A DNA stretch of 52,809 bases from Atopobiaceae bacterium (GCA_030525685.1 JAUNEG010000007.1:31648-84456); one strand, 5' to 3'; counted from the stretch's first letter, positions 25,350 to 34,205 are shown. The notes: a model not told the origin generated them from the sequence alone. Made by a program: numbers and translations.

Positions 25350-26599
25350 GTGGCTGGCTTGCGGCATGCGCCGAGAAGGACTGTGGGGCCGTCGAGCGGC
25401 TCGTCGATTCGCTCGACCCCGATGCGCGCGTGAGGGTCGTCGGTGGTCCCGACGAGCTTCGATATCAGGTGGCGACCTCCGAGCCGGGAACCTACGAGGT
25501 CGTCGTGGGACCGCTCGACGAGAGCGTCTCGGACGTCAACCTCGCGGCTGCCGTCGCCAACGACGGGAACGCGCGGCGCGTGGTGCTCGCCGCCCGCGAG
25601 GCGTCGGGCTCGCTGCGCTCCCGCGCCGCACGGGCGGGGATAGACCTGGTGCTCGACCTCGAGGAGTTCGACGAGGCGCCCGTCCCCGCGTCCCGCCCGG
25701 CGGCGGGCGGCCCCCCGGTGGGGGCGGGAAGCCCCCGCGTCACGGCTCGGGCGGCCGTGCGTCCCGGCGAGGGGCCCCGCCGCGCGCCCGTCCTCGTGTT
25801 CTGCTCGGGTCGGGGCGGCGTGGGGAAGACGGCGCTCGCGGCCGGGGCGGCGGCGATCGCCGCCCGCTGGGGGCTGCGCGTCCGGCTCCTCGACCTGGAC
25901 CTCTCGTGCGGCAACGCGTACTCGTGCTTCGGCCTCGGTGGGGGCGGCGACCTCGCGTGCCTCGGGGGCGGAGCGACGCCGGAGGCCCTCTCGAGGGTCT
26001 TCGTCCCCGCCTCGCCGGGGGTGAGCCTCGCGGGACCCTGCGCAAGGCCGGAGATGGCGGAGGTGGCAGCCCCTCATGCCGGCGAGCTCCTCGAGCGCGC
26101 GGCGCTCGAGTGCGACCTGGTCGTCGTCGACACCTCGACCACGTTCTCCGAGGCGGTCGCCCAGGCGGCGCAGCGTGCGGACCGGCTTCTGCTCGTGAGC
26201 GACGGCAGACAGGGGTCGCTCTCCGCCGTCGCGCGCATGAGCGGGCTCGCCGTCCGGCTCGGGGTGGCGCGGACGAGGATGGCGCGCCTCGAGAACCGCG
26301 CCGACCCGCGGGTGCGGCCGGACCTGTCCTCCGGTCGAGCGGAGGCCGGCCTCGAGGCGGCGCGCTGCTATCGGGTGGTCGACGGGGGGCGCGAGGTCGC
26401 CGACTACCTCTCGTCCGGCAGGGTCGGGGAGCTCTGCGAGCCCGGCTACCCGTTCGCCGACTCGCTCGCCGCGACCCTCGCGCAGCTCATGGCCGAGCTC
26501 GGCTGCCTGCCCGAGTGCGAGGAGGCGCGGAGGGCCTACGAGGCCCCTCGGCAGCAGCGACGGTGGCCCCTCTTCGGGTCGCGGAGGGAGGCGAGGTAG
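25346..26599 (+). CDS. TadZ/CpaE-like MinD-superfamily ATPase
   Basis: A 417-residue cytoplasmic protein with an N-terminal receiver-like region (residues 1-110), a Pro/Gly-rich linker and a MinD/ParA-type ATPase domain with Walker A CSGRGGVGKTALA (about residue 154) and RLLDLDLSCGN. In TadZ/CpaE proteins this domain localises the pilus machine at the pole or membrane. The first lysine of the deviant Walker A (KGGxGKT) is Arg here, as often happens in TadZ. Stop and next start are adjacent (26599/26600), so translation is coupled with tadA. Confidence 0.8.
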   Translation: MSGWLAACAEKDCGAVERLVDSLDPDARVRVVGGPDELRYQVATSEPGTYEVVVGPLDESVSDVNLAAAVANDGNARRVVLAAREASGSLRSRAARAGIDLVLDLEEFDEAPVPASRPAAGGPPVGAGSPRVTARAAVRPGEGPRRAPVLVFCSGRGGVGKTALAAGAAAIAARWGLRVRLLDLDLSCGNAYSCFGLGGGGDLACLGGGATPEALSRVFVPASPGVSLAGPCARPEMAEVAAPHAGELLERAALECDLVVVDTSTTFSEAVAQAAQRADRLLLVSDGRQGSLSAVARMSGLAVRLGVARTRMARLENRADPRVRPDLSSGRAEAGLEAARCYRVVDGGREVADYLSSGRVGELCEPGYPFADSLAATLAQLMAELGCLPECEEARRAYEAPRQQRRWPLFGSRREAR

Positions 26600-27940
26600 A
26601 TGTCAGTCCTCGAGCTGGTAAGGGAGGCCGAGGCGAGCGGTGCCGGCGTCGTGCCCGGTGCCTCGAACGCCGAGCTCAGGAGGGCTCGGGAGCGGCTGAA
26701 GGGAGAGCTCGTCGAGCGCATGGGGCTCAGGGCGATAGCCGCCATGGTCTCCGGGGCCGACCCGGAGCGCGCCCGCTCCGAGCTTCTCGTGGTCCTCGAG
26801 GCCATCCTGAACACGCATGACGCGATCGCATCGGTCGGGGTCGACCGCGAGACGCTCCTGCGGCAGGTCGTCGACGAGGTCTGCGGCCTCGGCCCGATAC
26901 AGCCCCTCCTCGAAGACGACGAGGTCTCCGAGGTCATGATCAACGGGACCGCCGCCCTCTTCTTCGAGCGGGACGGGGAGCTGCACCCGGCGGACGTGGT
27001 CTTCGACTCCCCCGAGCAGATCATGATCGTCATGGACCGCATCCTCGCCCCGCTGGGCCGGCGGCTCGACCGCGCGAGCCCGCTCGTGAGCGCGCGCCTT
27101 CCCAACGGCGACCGCGTGAACGCCGTCGCGGCGCCCGTCGCGATAGACGGGCCTGCGGTGACGATCAGGAAGTTCTCGGACCGCATCAGGACCCTGGACC
27201 GCCTGGTCGAGCTCGGCTCTCTGCCCGCGTGGTACGCGCGGCTCCTCTCCTGGGCGGTCCGATGCTCGAGCTCGATCGCCGTCGCCGGCGGGACCGGCTC
27301 GGGGAAGACAACGCTGCTCAACGCGCTCTCGTGCGAGATACCCGTCTCGGAGAGGGTCGTGACGATCGAGGACAGCGCAGAGCTGCGCTTCGACGCGCAC
27401 CCGAACGTGGTGCGCCTCGAGGCGCAGGACAGCTCGATTGAGGGTTCGGGCGAGGTGACGATCCGCGACCTCGTCAAGAACGCCCTGAGGATGCGGCCGG
27501 ACCGCATCGTGGTGGGCGAGGTGCGCTCCGGGGAGTGCATCGACATGCTCAACGCCCTCTCCACCGGACATGCGGGCTCGCTCACCACCCTGCACGCCGG
27601 AAGCGCGGAGGAGGCGGTCATGCGCCTCGTGCTCATGGCGCGCTTCGGCATGGACCTCCCCACGGCGCTGATCGAGGAGCAGATAGCAACCGCGATCAAC
27701 CTGATCGTGGTGATGAGGAGGCTTGCCGACGGGTCGAGGGTCGTCTCGTCGCTGACCGAGGTGTCGCGGGCCCCGGACGGCTCGGCGCGGCTCGACGAGC
27801 GGGTGAGCTTCAGCCTCGCGGAGCGGTCGTGGTCGCTCGAGGCGGAGCCCGCGTTCGTCCGGCGGGCGGAGGAGGACGGAATCCTGTCGTCGGAGGAGGT
27901 GCGGGAATGGAGGCGCTGCTTCTCGGGTGCGCGGGCGTGA
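26600..27940 (+). CDS. TadA/CpaF secretion ATPase
   Basis: A 446-residue hexameric ATPase of the GspE/VirB11 type driving assembly of Flp pili. N-terminal region: VDEVCGLGPIQPLLEDDEVSEVMING; Walker A: AGGTGSGKTTLLNAL; Asp box: TIEDSAELRF; Walker B: RIVVGEVRSGE; His box: LTTLHAGSAEEA. All nucleotide-binding residues are intact. It is coupled to the tadZ-like gene upstream and overlaps tadB by 34 bp. This is the firmest marker that the cluster is a Tad system. Confidence 0.93.
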   Translation: MSVLELVREAEASGAGVVPGASNAELRRARERLKGELVERMGLRAIAAMVSGADPERARSELLVVLEAILNTHDAIASVGVDRETLLRQVVDEVCGLGPIQPLLEDDEVSEVMINGTAALFFERDGELHPADVVFDSPEQIMIVMDRILAPLGRRLDRASPLVSARLPNGDRVNAVAAPVAIDGPAVTIRKFSDRIRTLDRLVELGSLPAWYARLLSWAVRCSSSIAVAGGTGSGKTTLLNALSCEIPVSERVVTIEDSAELRFDAHPNVVRLEAQDSSIEGSGEVTIRDLVKNALRMRPDRIVVGEVRSGECIDMLNALSTGHAGSLTTLHAGSAEEAVMRLVLMARFGMDLPTALIEEQIATAINLIVVMRRLADGSRVVSSLTEVSRAPDGSARLDERVSFSLAERSWSLEAEPAFVRRAEEDGILSSEEVREWRRCFSGARA

Positions 27941-28845
27941 GCTCGGGGCTCTCCGCGCTCCTGCTTCTGGGCGAGGGAGGGGGCTCGCTCTCCCGCCGCC
28001 TCGGGCACTGGGGCTTCGCCGCCCTGAGGTGCCTCGGGCGAGCGGGGCGCTCCCGCCCGGTCGCCCGCCTCCTGGCGTACGGGCCGTTCGGGAGGGTCGC
28101 GCGCGAGCTCTCCGAGCGTGCCTCGGAGCGCGGCGTCGACGCGGACGAGGGGTGCTGCCTGTCGGCGGCGGGCTGTGCCGTCGCGACGCTCTCCGTGGTC
28201 ATGGGCCTCCTCCTCGCCTCCCCGGTGGCGGCGGCGTCGAGTGCTGTGGTCACGGTCGCCGCCGTCGTCGCCCGGGACGCGGCACGGGGCCAGCGCGAGC
28301 GACGCGAGGTCGTCGCGGCGATGCCGGGGATCTACCGGACGCTGTCCGTCGCGCTGGCCTCGGGCCAGACGCTCGCGCAGGCGGTCTCCTACGTCGGCTC
28401 GCACGAGCGGGGGCCGGCGGCGCGCGTCTTCTCGCGCATGTCGCTGCGCCTGAGCTGTGGCGTCTCGACCGAGGAGGCGGTCGACCTTCTCGCGCGGGAG
28501 CTCGGCGTGCCCGGTGCCGGGCTTCTCGCCACCGCGCTCGTCGTCTCGCACCGGACCGGGAGCCCCCTGCGGGACCTGCTCAGGCGCTCGGCCGCGCTCG
28601 CGGAGCGACAGGGTGAGTTCGAGCGGATGCTCGGGGTCAAGACGGCCCAGGTGAGGCTCTCCGTTCGGGTGGTGTGCCTGCTGCCCGTCGTCATGATCTG
28701 CGTGCTGGCGCTCATCTCGCCCGACTTCCAGGAGGGGCTGCTCACCCCGGCGGGCACGGGGTGCGTCGCCCTCGCCGTCCTCCTCGACGGCCTGGCCCTG
28801 CTGCTGATCAGGCGGCTCATGAGGGGGGTGCTGAGATGGACGTGA
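27907..28845 (+). CDS. TadB-like pilus inner-membrane platform protein
   Basis: A 312-residue membrane protein of the type II secretion F (GspF/TadB) family. Two hydrophobic segments lie around residues 85-125 and two near the C-terminus (SVRVVCLLPVVMICVLALI, and LAVLLDGLALLLI). The cytoplasmic T2SSF domain reads AAMPGIYRTLSVALASGQTLAQAVSYVG. The ATG at 27907 lies inside the tadA 3' end; a longer open frame upstream only shadows tadA. It overlaps tadC by 10 bp. Confidence 0.85.
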   Translation: MEALLLGCAGVSSGLSALLLLGEGGGSLSRRLGHWGFAALRCLGRAGRSRPVARLLAYGPFGRVARELSERASERGVDADEGCCLSAAGCAVATLSVVMGLLLASPVAAASSAVVTVAAVVARDAARGQRERREVVAAMPGIYRTLSVALASGQTLAQAVSYVGSHERGPAARVFSRMSLRLSCGVSTEEAVDLLARELGVPGAGLLATALVVSHRTGSPLRDLLRRSAALAERQGEFERMLGVKTAQVRLSVRVVCLLPVVMICVLALISPDFQEGLLTPAGTGCVALAVLLDGLALLLIRRLMRGVLRWT

Positions 28846-29477
28846 GTTCTGTCGTCCTCGTGGGCGGATCGTCTGCTCTCGCGGGGTGCCTGCCGCTGGT
28901 CCTGGGTGGACGCGGGGCGAGGCGCACTGCGTCCGGCTGGCCGGGCGTCGCCCTCGCGGTGGCGCGTGACCTGGTCATGAGGCTTCCCTGGGCGAGAAGG
29001 GCGCGCGAGGGGGAGGCCTCCGCCCGCAGGAGGGAGGCGTGCCTCTCCGAGCTGCCGGCCCTTCTCGACGTCGTGACGCTCGGGCTCTCCGCCGGGCTCT
29101 CGTTCGACGCCTCCCTCGAGCTGTACTGCGCGCGGAGCGACGGGGAGCTCGCGCGGGCGTTCTCGGAGGCGATGCTCGCCTGGCGCATGGGCGTCCGGGG
29201 GAGGGAGGAGGCGCTCTGGGGCCTGGCGGACGATCTGGGCCTCCAGGCGCTCCGACGCTTTGCCTCGGTCGTCGGCGAGTCACTCGCCTTCGGCGTCCCC
29301 CTGGCGGGCGCGCTCGAACGCCAGGCCGAGGCCATCCGCGACGAGCAGCGCGCCCAGGTCGAGGGGGAGATAGAGCGCGTGCCGGTGAAGATGCTGATCC
29401 CGCTGGGGACGCTCATCGTCCCCGCGATGTTCCTTGCGATCCTCGGCCCCCTGCTGGGGTCGGTGGCGGTTGGGTGA
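28836..29477 (+). CDS. TadC-like pilus inner-membrane platform protein
   Basis: A 213-residue T2SSF-family protein, partner of TadB in the membrane platform. The cytoplasmic domain contains LPALLDVVTLGLSAGLSFDASLELY and RFASVVGESLAFGVPLAGALERQAE, and a C-terminal hydrophobic segment (LIPLGTLIVPAMFLAILGPLL) closes the protein. It is shorter than Gram-negative TadC (about 300 residues), as usual for actinobacterial Tad loci. The ATG at 28836 overlaps the tadB end. Confidence 0.85.
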   Translation: MDVSSVVLVGGSSALAGCLPLVLGGRGARRTASGWPGVALAVARDLVMRLPWARRAREGEASARRREACLSELPALLDVVTLGLSAGLSFDASLELYCARSDGELARAFSEAMLAWRMGVRGREEALWGLADDLGLQALRRFASVVGESLAFGVPLAGALERQAEAIRDEQRAQVEGEIERVPVKMLIPLGTLIVPAMFLAILGPLLGSVAVG

Positions 29478-29513
29478 CGGAGGTGCCGGGGAGACCGGCG
29501 GAAGGGAGAGGTG

Positions 29514-29708
29514 ATGGGAATGGGTCGTCTCGGGGAGAGGGCGAAGGATGTCCGGTCCGTGCTCGCAGACACGTCGGGCCAGGGCACGACGGAGTACGCG
29601 ATCCTGGTCGGCGTGCTCGTAGTCATCGCGATCGTGGCCATCTTGGCGTTCAGGGACCGCGTCTCGGAGCTGTGGGACGCGATCGCCAGTGGCATCAACT
29701 CGCTGTGA
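29514..29708 (+). CDS. Flp-type prepilin
   Basis: A 64-residue prepilin, the probable major pilin. A charged leader ends in a Gly-containing cleavage region and the mature hydrophobic helix begins SGQGTTEYAILVGVLVVIAI, with the Glu-Tyr pair typical of Flp pilins. An in-frame GTG (29511), ATG (29514) and ATG (29520) follow GGGAG; 29514 is taken as start. The prepilin peptidase (TadV/CpaA) is not in this cluster and must be supplied from elsewhere. Its stop overlaps the GTG of the next gene. Confidence 0.85.
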   Translation: MGMGRLGERAKDVRSVLADTSGQGTTEYAILVGVLVVIAIVAILAFRDRVSELWDAIASGINSL

Positions 29709-30142
29709 GAAGGCGGGTCCTCCTCGCGACAGCGCTGCTCGTCGCCGCCTGCGGGGTCGCGGCGCTCGTCGGGGAGGGTCGTCCCGCCGGGGGCGGGACG
29801 GGCGCGGGGGACCCGACGCCGCCATGGTCCGACGAGGTCGACGAGGTGCTCGAGGAGAAGGGCGTCCCGTTCACGAGGGGCGGGTTTCGAAGCGACCGCG
29901 ACGTGCGCGAGGAGGCGTCGGCACTTCTCGCCGACCGTCGCGAGGAAGGTGACTGCGTGCTCATGCGCGCAGGCTATCTCGACCTCTTTGGAGGGACATG
30001 GGGATGCGTGCTGCAGGGGGTCGGCTGGGTGGAGATCTGTCTCGTCGGAGAGGAGGGAGACGGATGCGTCGTGGGGGTCTGGCGCATGGACGTCGGCGAC
30101 GTCACGCGGGAGCTCGGGATCGCCTCGGGCAATCCACAGTAG
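29705..30142 (+). CDS. Putative lipoprotein in the Tad locus
   Basis: A 145-residue protein of unknown family. The N-terminus (MRRRVLLATALLVAACGVAAL) is a short lipoprotein signal with LVAAC as lipobox, followed by a Gly-rich spacer and an acidic domain (DEVDEVLEEKGVPFTRGGFR) with two later Cys residues around GGTWGCVLQG. The GTG start overlaps the prepilin stop (GTGA). Its 3' end overlaps the next prepilin-like gene by 79 bp in another frame. Placed between two pilins, it may be a membrane-anchored pilus accessory protein; that is inference only. Confidence 0.6.
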   Translation: MRRRVLLATALLVAACGVAALVGEGRPAGGGTGAGDPTPPWSDEVDEVLEEKGVPFTRGGFRSDRDVREEASALLADRREEGDCVLMRAGYLDLFGGTWGCVLQGVGWVEICLVGEEGDGCVVGVWRMDVGDVTRELGIASGNPQ

Positions 30143-30306
30143 AGTACCTGGTCATTCTCGCCGCACTCGTCTCGGCGGTCATCGCGCTGGGGCTGCTGTG
30201 GCATGCGGGGAGGGACGGGGCGCTCGTGGGCCTTGCGACCGCCTCGGCCTCCCACGGGGCCGGCCAGGGAGCCGTCGCCCTGCTCAAGGACGTTCTGGGG
30301 TACTGA
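30064..30306 (+). CDS. Second prepilin-like protein
   Basis: An 80-residue protein with a basic leader (MRRGGLAHGRRRRHAG), then LGQSTVEYLVILAALVSAVI, which matches the G-Q-S/T-x-E-Y cleavage and hydrophobic pattern of Flp/TadE-class prepilins. GGAGAGGAGGGAG precedes the ATG at 30064, though this start lies inside the lipoprotein gene, giving a 79-bp out-of-frame overlap. It is probably a minor pilin. The large overlap makes the exact start less certain; ATG-less shorter starts were not seen. Confidence 0.7.
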   Translation: MRRGGLAHGRRRRHAGARDRLGQSTVEYLVILAALVSAVIALGLLWHAGRDGALVGLATASASHGAGQGAVALLKDVLGY

Positions 30307-30307
30307 G

Positions 30308-30781
30308 ATGGTCGGTCGGGACGACAGGAGGGGGCAGATGAGCGTCGAGGCGGCCGTGCTCCTGCCGGTCGCGCTCGTCTTGGTCGCCCTGCTCGTGCAG
30401 CCCGCGTGCGTCCTCTACACGAGGTCGGTCATGGCGGCGACGGCGGGCGAGCTCGTCCGCCTTGCCGCCACCTCGCGGGACGCCGGTGACTCGCTGCGCG
30501 CATTCGCGCTGCGCCGCCTCGCGGCCGTCCCGGACGTCGCCGTGTTCCACGAGGGCGGTCCCGACTCCTGGGAGGTCGAGGTTTCGGGGCCCGACGACGG
30601 AGGAGGCGTGACGGCGTCGATAGCGGGCCGCGTGCGACCCCTGCCCCTGCTCGGCGTGCTCGCGTCGGCGCTCGGCAGGGTCGAGGGAGGGGCGGTCGTC
30701 CTCGAGGTCGAGGTTTCGGGACGGGCGCGGGCCGAATGGATCGAGGGGGGATACGATGCGTGGGTCAAGATCTGGGAGTGA
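30308..30781 (+). CDS. TadE-like minor pseudopilin
   Basis: A 157-residue protein with the leader MVGRDDRRGQMSVEAAVLLP followed by a hydrophobic helix (VALVLVALLVQPACVLYT), the pattern of TadE-family pseudopilins cleaved by the prepilin peptidase. The rest is a small beta-rich exterior domain. It starts one base after the previous stop (TGAGATG) and overlaps the TadG-like gene by 26 bp. Confidence 0.75.
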   Translation: MVGRDDRRGQMSVEAAVLLPVALVLVALLVQPACVLYTRSVMAATAGELVRLAATSRDAGDSLRAFALRRLAAVPDVAVFHEGGPDSWEVEVSGPDDGGGVTASIAGRVRPLPLLGVLASALGRVEGGAVVLEVEVSGRARAEWIEGGYDAWVKIWE

Positions 30782-32813
30782 GGAGCGTCCCTCCGTCCGG
30801 GAGGCGGTCTCCCTGTTCCGGGACGACGAGGGCGGCTTCACGACGGTCGCCGCGGCGGTCTCGCTCCTGCTGAGCCTGACGCTGGTCTTCGCGTCCGCCT
30901 CGGCCGCCTGGGTGTCGGCTCGCTCGGCAGAGGTCCAGCGCGTGGCCGACGCGGCGGCGATGGCGGGTGCCAACGTGGTGGCACGCTTCTCCACCATCGT
31001 GCAGGTCGTAGACGCCTGCGTCCTGAGCATGGGCATCACAGGGGTCGTCGTGTACGGAGGGGGCCTGGTGGCGTCGTGCGTGCCCGGGCTTACCTCGACG
31101 GGCCTCGAGCTCTGCGCCGCCGGGGGGAGGATACTCGAGGCGCGGCGTTCGTTCGCGAGCTCGGCGGCCGACGGCCTCGCGGCTCTCGAGAGGGCCCTTC
31201 CGGCGCTCGTGGTGGCGAACTCCTCCTCGTGCGTCGCGGCCAACTCCGAGGACGGGCTCTCCTACGCGGGCTGCGCGCTCCCGTTTCCCACGACGTCCTC
31301 GTCGGACTTCTCCGCCTTCGAGGCCGACGTCGACGACGCCCGGATGGGGGAGCTCTCGGAGCGGATGCGGGCCGCGTCGAAGGAGGCCGAGGAGGCGAAG
31401 GACGCCGCGGACGACGCGCTCCTGCGCGGCTGGATGGCGGACTGCGGGTCGCGGCCCTACTCGCTCTACGAGCGGGCGTCCTCGCTCGCGGGCCTCAGCG
31501 GCGCCGCCAACCCCTACTACGCCTCGCCGGAGAGCTGGACCTTCGGGGTCGCGCTCATGCGGGCGCGCGAGTACTACGCCGCTCGGCTCGCCGCCGCGCG
31601 TATCGACGGGCGCACGCCGGAGGAGCTCACGGACGCGGCCTGTCGGCGTGCTTTCTACGACTACGCCCTCGAGAGGGTCCGTGCGGGCTCCTGGGCCGAG
31701 CTCGCCGATGGGACCGTCGTCTCCGATCTCCCGAGCCTGCCGAGAAACGCGGACGAGACTCGGGCGTGCGAGCTCTACACGCGCCGGGACTGGCCCTGCA
31801 CAACCGAGGGCGGCTCCCGCACGCTCCACTGCTCGCTCGCCTGTCCGGGTGCGCGGGGCGGGACGTCGGGGACCGCGTCGCTCCAGGAGCTCGAGGCCGG
31901 CATGGTCGTCTCCTGCGACGAGTGCCGAATGGACGTGGGGGACCTCGGGCGCGTGGCGGCGGCGTCGACCTCGATAGAGAACGGCTTCGAGCACCACTGG
32001 CGGATCATCGTCGAGGCGTCCGAGGACTACGAGGCCGCCCGCGCCGAGCTCGCGGAGGCCGAGAGGAGGACGAGGAAGCTCGCGGAGGAGGGCGAGGACG
32101 CCTTCTCCGACGCGCTCGAGGAGCTCTCCGTGGAGCGCCCCTCGCTGTGCCCACCGGGCGCCTGGGGATGTGTGGCGGTTGTCGCGCGCGGGGAGGGGAC
32201 TGTCGTCCCCACCGAGCTCACCGCCTCGTTCCTCGAGTCTGCCGAGCTTCCCGCGGGCTCGGCGGTCGCCGCGGCGACGCTCGCCCCGGACGAGGAGACC
32301 GCCGAGAACAACGTCCTCTCGCGCTTCCTCGACTCCGTCTCGGCGGGGGACTCCGCGATTGGGGGCGCCCTGGACGGCGTGACCGACCTCTGGGGGGAGC
32401 TGCTGGTCGGGTACGGGTCGGCGTATGGGAGCGTCGCCGACGCCGGTTCGAGGTTCCTCGACGGCGTCGACGGGGTCCTGGGCGGCAGTGTCGGCTCCTG
32501 GCTGAAGGGGAGGCTCGGGGAGGTGATGGAGGGGCTCGGGTTCGACCCCGTCGACATGCGCCTCAGAAAGCCGGTCCTCACGAACACCCAGGACGTCCTC
32601 GACCGGGCAGGCTTCGAGCGGGCGTCCACCGTGCGCTCGCTCGTGGCGCGGCTCCCGGACGCCGCGACGCCGTATGACTTCGCGCGGGCCGCCGGGGTGC
32701 TCCTCACGGGCGGGGAGGGCGGCACGCTCACGATCGCGGAGCTGGAGATACCCGGGACGGACGTCTCGATCCCGCTCGAGGTTGACCTCTCGTTTCTGGG
32801 GGCGGCGTCATGA
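30756..32813 (+). CDS. TadG-like pilus-associated protein
   Basis: A 685-residue protein with an N-terminal Tad/TadG segment: DDEGGFTTVAAAVSLLLSLT, a membrane helix and AEVQRVADAAAMAGANVVAR, the usual TadG signature. A very large exterior part follows with many Cys (for example SCDECRMD), coiled-coil-like Ala/Glu-rich stretches (residues ~200-220 and ~420-450) and a glycine-rich C-terminal region. TadG proteins are thought to anchor or tip the pilus. The size is well above the usual 400-500 residues. It overlaps both neighbours by a few bases, so it belongs to the operon. Confidence 0.7.
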   Translation: MRGSRSGSEERPSVREAVSLFRDDEGGFTTVAAAVSLLLSLTLVFASASAAWVSARSAEVQRVADAAAMAGANVVARFSTIVQVVDACVLSMGITGVVVYGGGLVASCVPGLTSTGLELCAAGGRILEARRSFASSAADGLAALERALPALVVANSSSCVAANSEDGLSYAGCALPFPTTSSSDFSAFEADVDDARMGELSERMRAASKEAEEAKDAADDALLRGWMADCGSRPYSLYERASSLAGLSGAANPYYASPESWTFGVALMRAREYYAARLAAARIDGRTPEELTDAACRRAFYDYALERVRAGSWAELADGTVVSDLPSLPRNADETRACELYTRRDWPCTTEGGSRTLHCSLACPGARGGTSGTASLQELEAGMVVSCDECRMDVGDLGRVAAASTSIENGFEHHWRIIVEASEDYEAARAELAEAERRTRKLAEEGEDAFSDALEELSVERPSLCPPGAWGCVAVVARGEGTVVPTELTASFLESAELPAGSAVAAATLAPDEETAENNVLSRFLDSVSAGDSAIGGALDGVTDLWGELLVGYGSAYGSVADAGSRFLDGVDGVLGGSVGSWLKGRLGEVMEGLGFDPVDMRLRKPVLTNTQDVLDRAGFERASTVRSLVARLPDAATPYDFARAAGVLLTGGEGGTLTIAELEIPGTDVSIPLEVDLSFLGAAS

Positions 32814-33301
32814 GCGGCGTCGGGGGAGGGCGTCGAGTCACATCGCTCGCGTCCCGGGAGGGGCAGATGACGGTGGAGCTCGCGGTAATCACGCCCGTCG
32901 TCATCGTGGTCGCGCTCGTCGTGCTCAACCTCATGGGCTTCGTGGAGGCCTGCGCGGCGTTCGACCAGGTGGCCCTCGACGCCGTCGTGGCTCATGGCGT
33001 GGCGCCGTCCGGCGAGCAGAGCGAGGGCCGCGCCGCCTCGGAGGTCCGCTCGGCAATCGAGGAGCTTCTCGGCAGGGAGGGCCGCTGCGAGGTGGAGGTG
33101 CGCGCCGAGGCGGTCGGCATGGGGGCGACCTCCTCCGGTCTGGTCATGTCGCCGCTGCTCACGCGCTACGTGTGCACGCTGACCTATCGCCCGTGGCCGC
33201 GACTGCTGCGCATGCCGGGGGTGACCTACGAGGCACCCCTCGCGCTGCGTCACGAGTGTGAGCTCGTCGTCGATCGATTCAGACCGGGGGTGGTGATGTG
33301 A
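32810..33301 (+). CDS. TadE-like minor pseudopilin
   Basis: A 163-residue protein whose N-terminus reads SREGQMTVELAVITPVVIVV, the TadE-type cleavage and helix pattern, followed by a short mixed exterior domain with two Cys. ATGA overlap with the TadG-like gene. It is the second TadE-like protein of the locus, and with the Flp and the second prepilin-like protein gives four substrates for the absent prepilin peptidase. Confidence 0.72.
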   Translation: MSGVGGGRRVTSLASREGQMTVELAVITPVVIVVALVVLNLMGFVEACAAFDQVALDAVVAHGVAPSGEQSEGRAASEVRSAIEELLGREGRCEVEVRAEAVGMGATSSGLVMSPLLTRYVCTLTYRPWPRLLRMPGVTYEAPLALRHECELVVDRFRPGVVM

Positions 33302-33302
33302 G

Positions 33303-33683
33303 GTGGGATTGGTGAGGTTGGTGACGGAGGAGCGCCCGGGGACCGTCTACGAGCTGCGCGTCCTGGGAACCTGGCCCGAGCGCCTTCGTGGGCTGCTCGG
33401 CACGGCGCCCGACGCGGCGCCCGTCATGCTCGTGCGCTGTCGCTCGATTCACACCTTCGGGATGGGATATGCGCTCGACGTGGCCCTTGTGGGGGAGCGG
33501 GGCGAGGTGCTCGCCGTGCGGCGCGACCTCGGGCCGCGAGCGACGCTCTCGCATCCCCGGGCGTGCTGCGTCCTCGAGCGGCCGGCGTCGACGGAGCCGT
33601 GGGTCGAGGAGGGGGAGCACCTGCGGGTCACCTCCCTGGTCCTGGGGTTTGAGGGGGCCCGTGCCGCCGGGGGCGAGGCGTGA
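33303..33683 (+). CDS. DUF192 family protein
   Basis: A 126-residue protein of the DUF192 family. The diagnostic core is LVRCRSIHTFGMGYALDVAL, followed by GEVLAVRRDLGPR, a small beta-barrel of unknown function. Other members often carry a signal peptide; this one does not. GTG starts are possible at 33303 and 33312. It begins just after the TadE-like stop and appears co-transcribed with the Tad operon; DUF192 genes are seen near Tad loci in other actinobacteria, but the role is unknown. Confidence 0.7.
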   Translation: MGLVRLVTEERPGTVYELRVLGTWPERLRGLLGTAPDAAPVMLVRCRSIHTFGMGYALDVALVGERGEVLAVRRDLGPRATLSHPRACCVLERPASTEPWVEEGEHLRVTSLVLGFEGARAAGGEA

Positions 33684-33701
33684 TCGGAGAGGAGAGGCGA
33701 G

Positions 33702-34205
33702 ATGGAGTACCAGAAGAAGACCTGTCCGCGCTGCGGCGCGGAGCTCTACGAGGACATGGGGGTGTGCTACGGATGCCTGTACGATTTCACGAGGGACGAG
33801 TCCCGTCGCGAGCGTCTGCTGCCGGAGCCCCCGCTCGTCGACGGGGGCGGCCAGGACACGGCCCCGCTGGGGGAGGCGCTCGCATGCGTCCCGGAGGAGG
33901 TCGGCATGCGGCTGAGCACGGCCTCGGTGGACGTGTGGGTGGGCGTCCCGCCGGAGGGCCTCTCGCTCGGGCGCGACCCCTCGAACGACGTCGTCCTCCA
34001 CTCGCCCGCGGTCTCGCGCAGGCATCTCCGGCTCGTCCCCACCTCGGACGGCATGGAGGCGACCGACCTCGACGCCACGAACCCGACCCGCTACCGCGGC
34101 AGGGACCTGCGGGGTGCCGTCATCGTGCCGTACGGTGACTCCGTCGACGTCTGCGGCTGTGCCCTCACCATGACCGGTCCGAAGGGCGCCCAGAAAAGTC
34201 TTTGA
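33702..34205 (+). CDS. Zinc-ribbon and FHA-domain protein
   Basis: A 167-residue cytoplasmic protein with an N-terminal zinc ribbon (CPRCGAELYEDMGVCYGC, residues ~8-25) and a C-terminal forkhead-associated domain with GRDPSNDVVLHSPAVSRRHL, including the Gly-Arg and Ser-Arg-Arg-His residues that bind phosphothreonine. It would read the output of a Ser/Thr kinase not encoded here. It is the last gene of the Tad operon, suggesting phospho-signalling on pilus formation. Its stop codon overlaps the -35 box of the tRNA-Phe promoter. Confidence 0.8.
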   Translation: MEYQKKTCPRCGAELYEDMGVCYGCLYDFTRDESRRERLLPEPPLVDGGGQDTAPLGEALACVPEEVGMRLSTASVDVWVGVPPEGLSLGRDPSNDVVLHSPAVSRRHLRLVPTSDGMEATDLDATNPTRYRGRDLRGAVIVPYGDSVDVCGCALTMTGPKGAQKSL

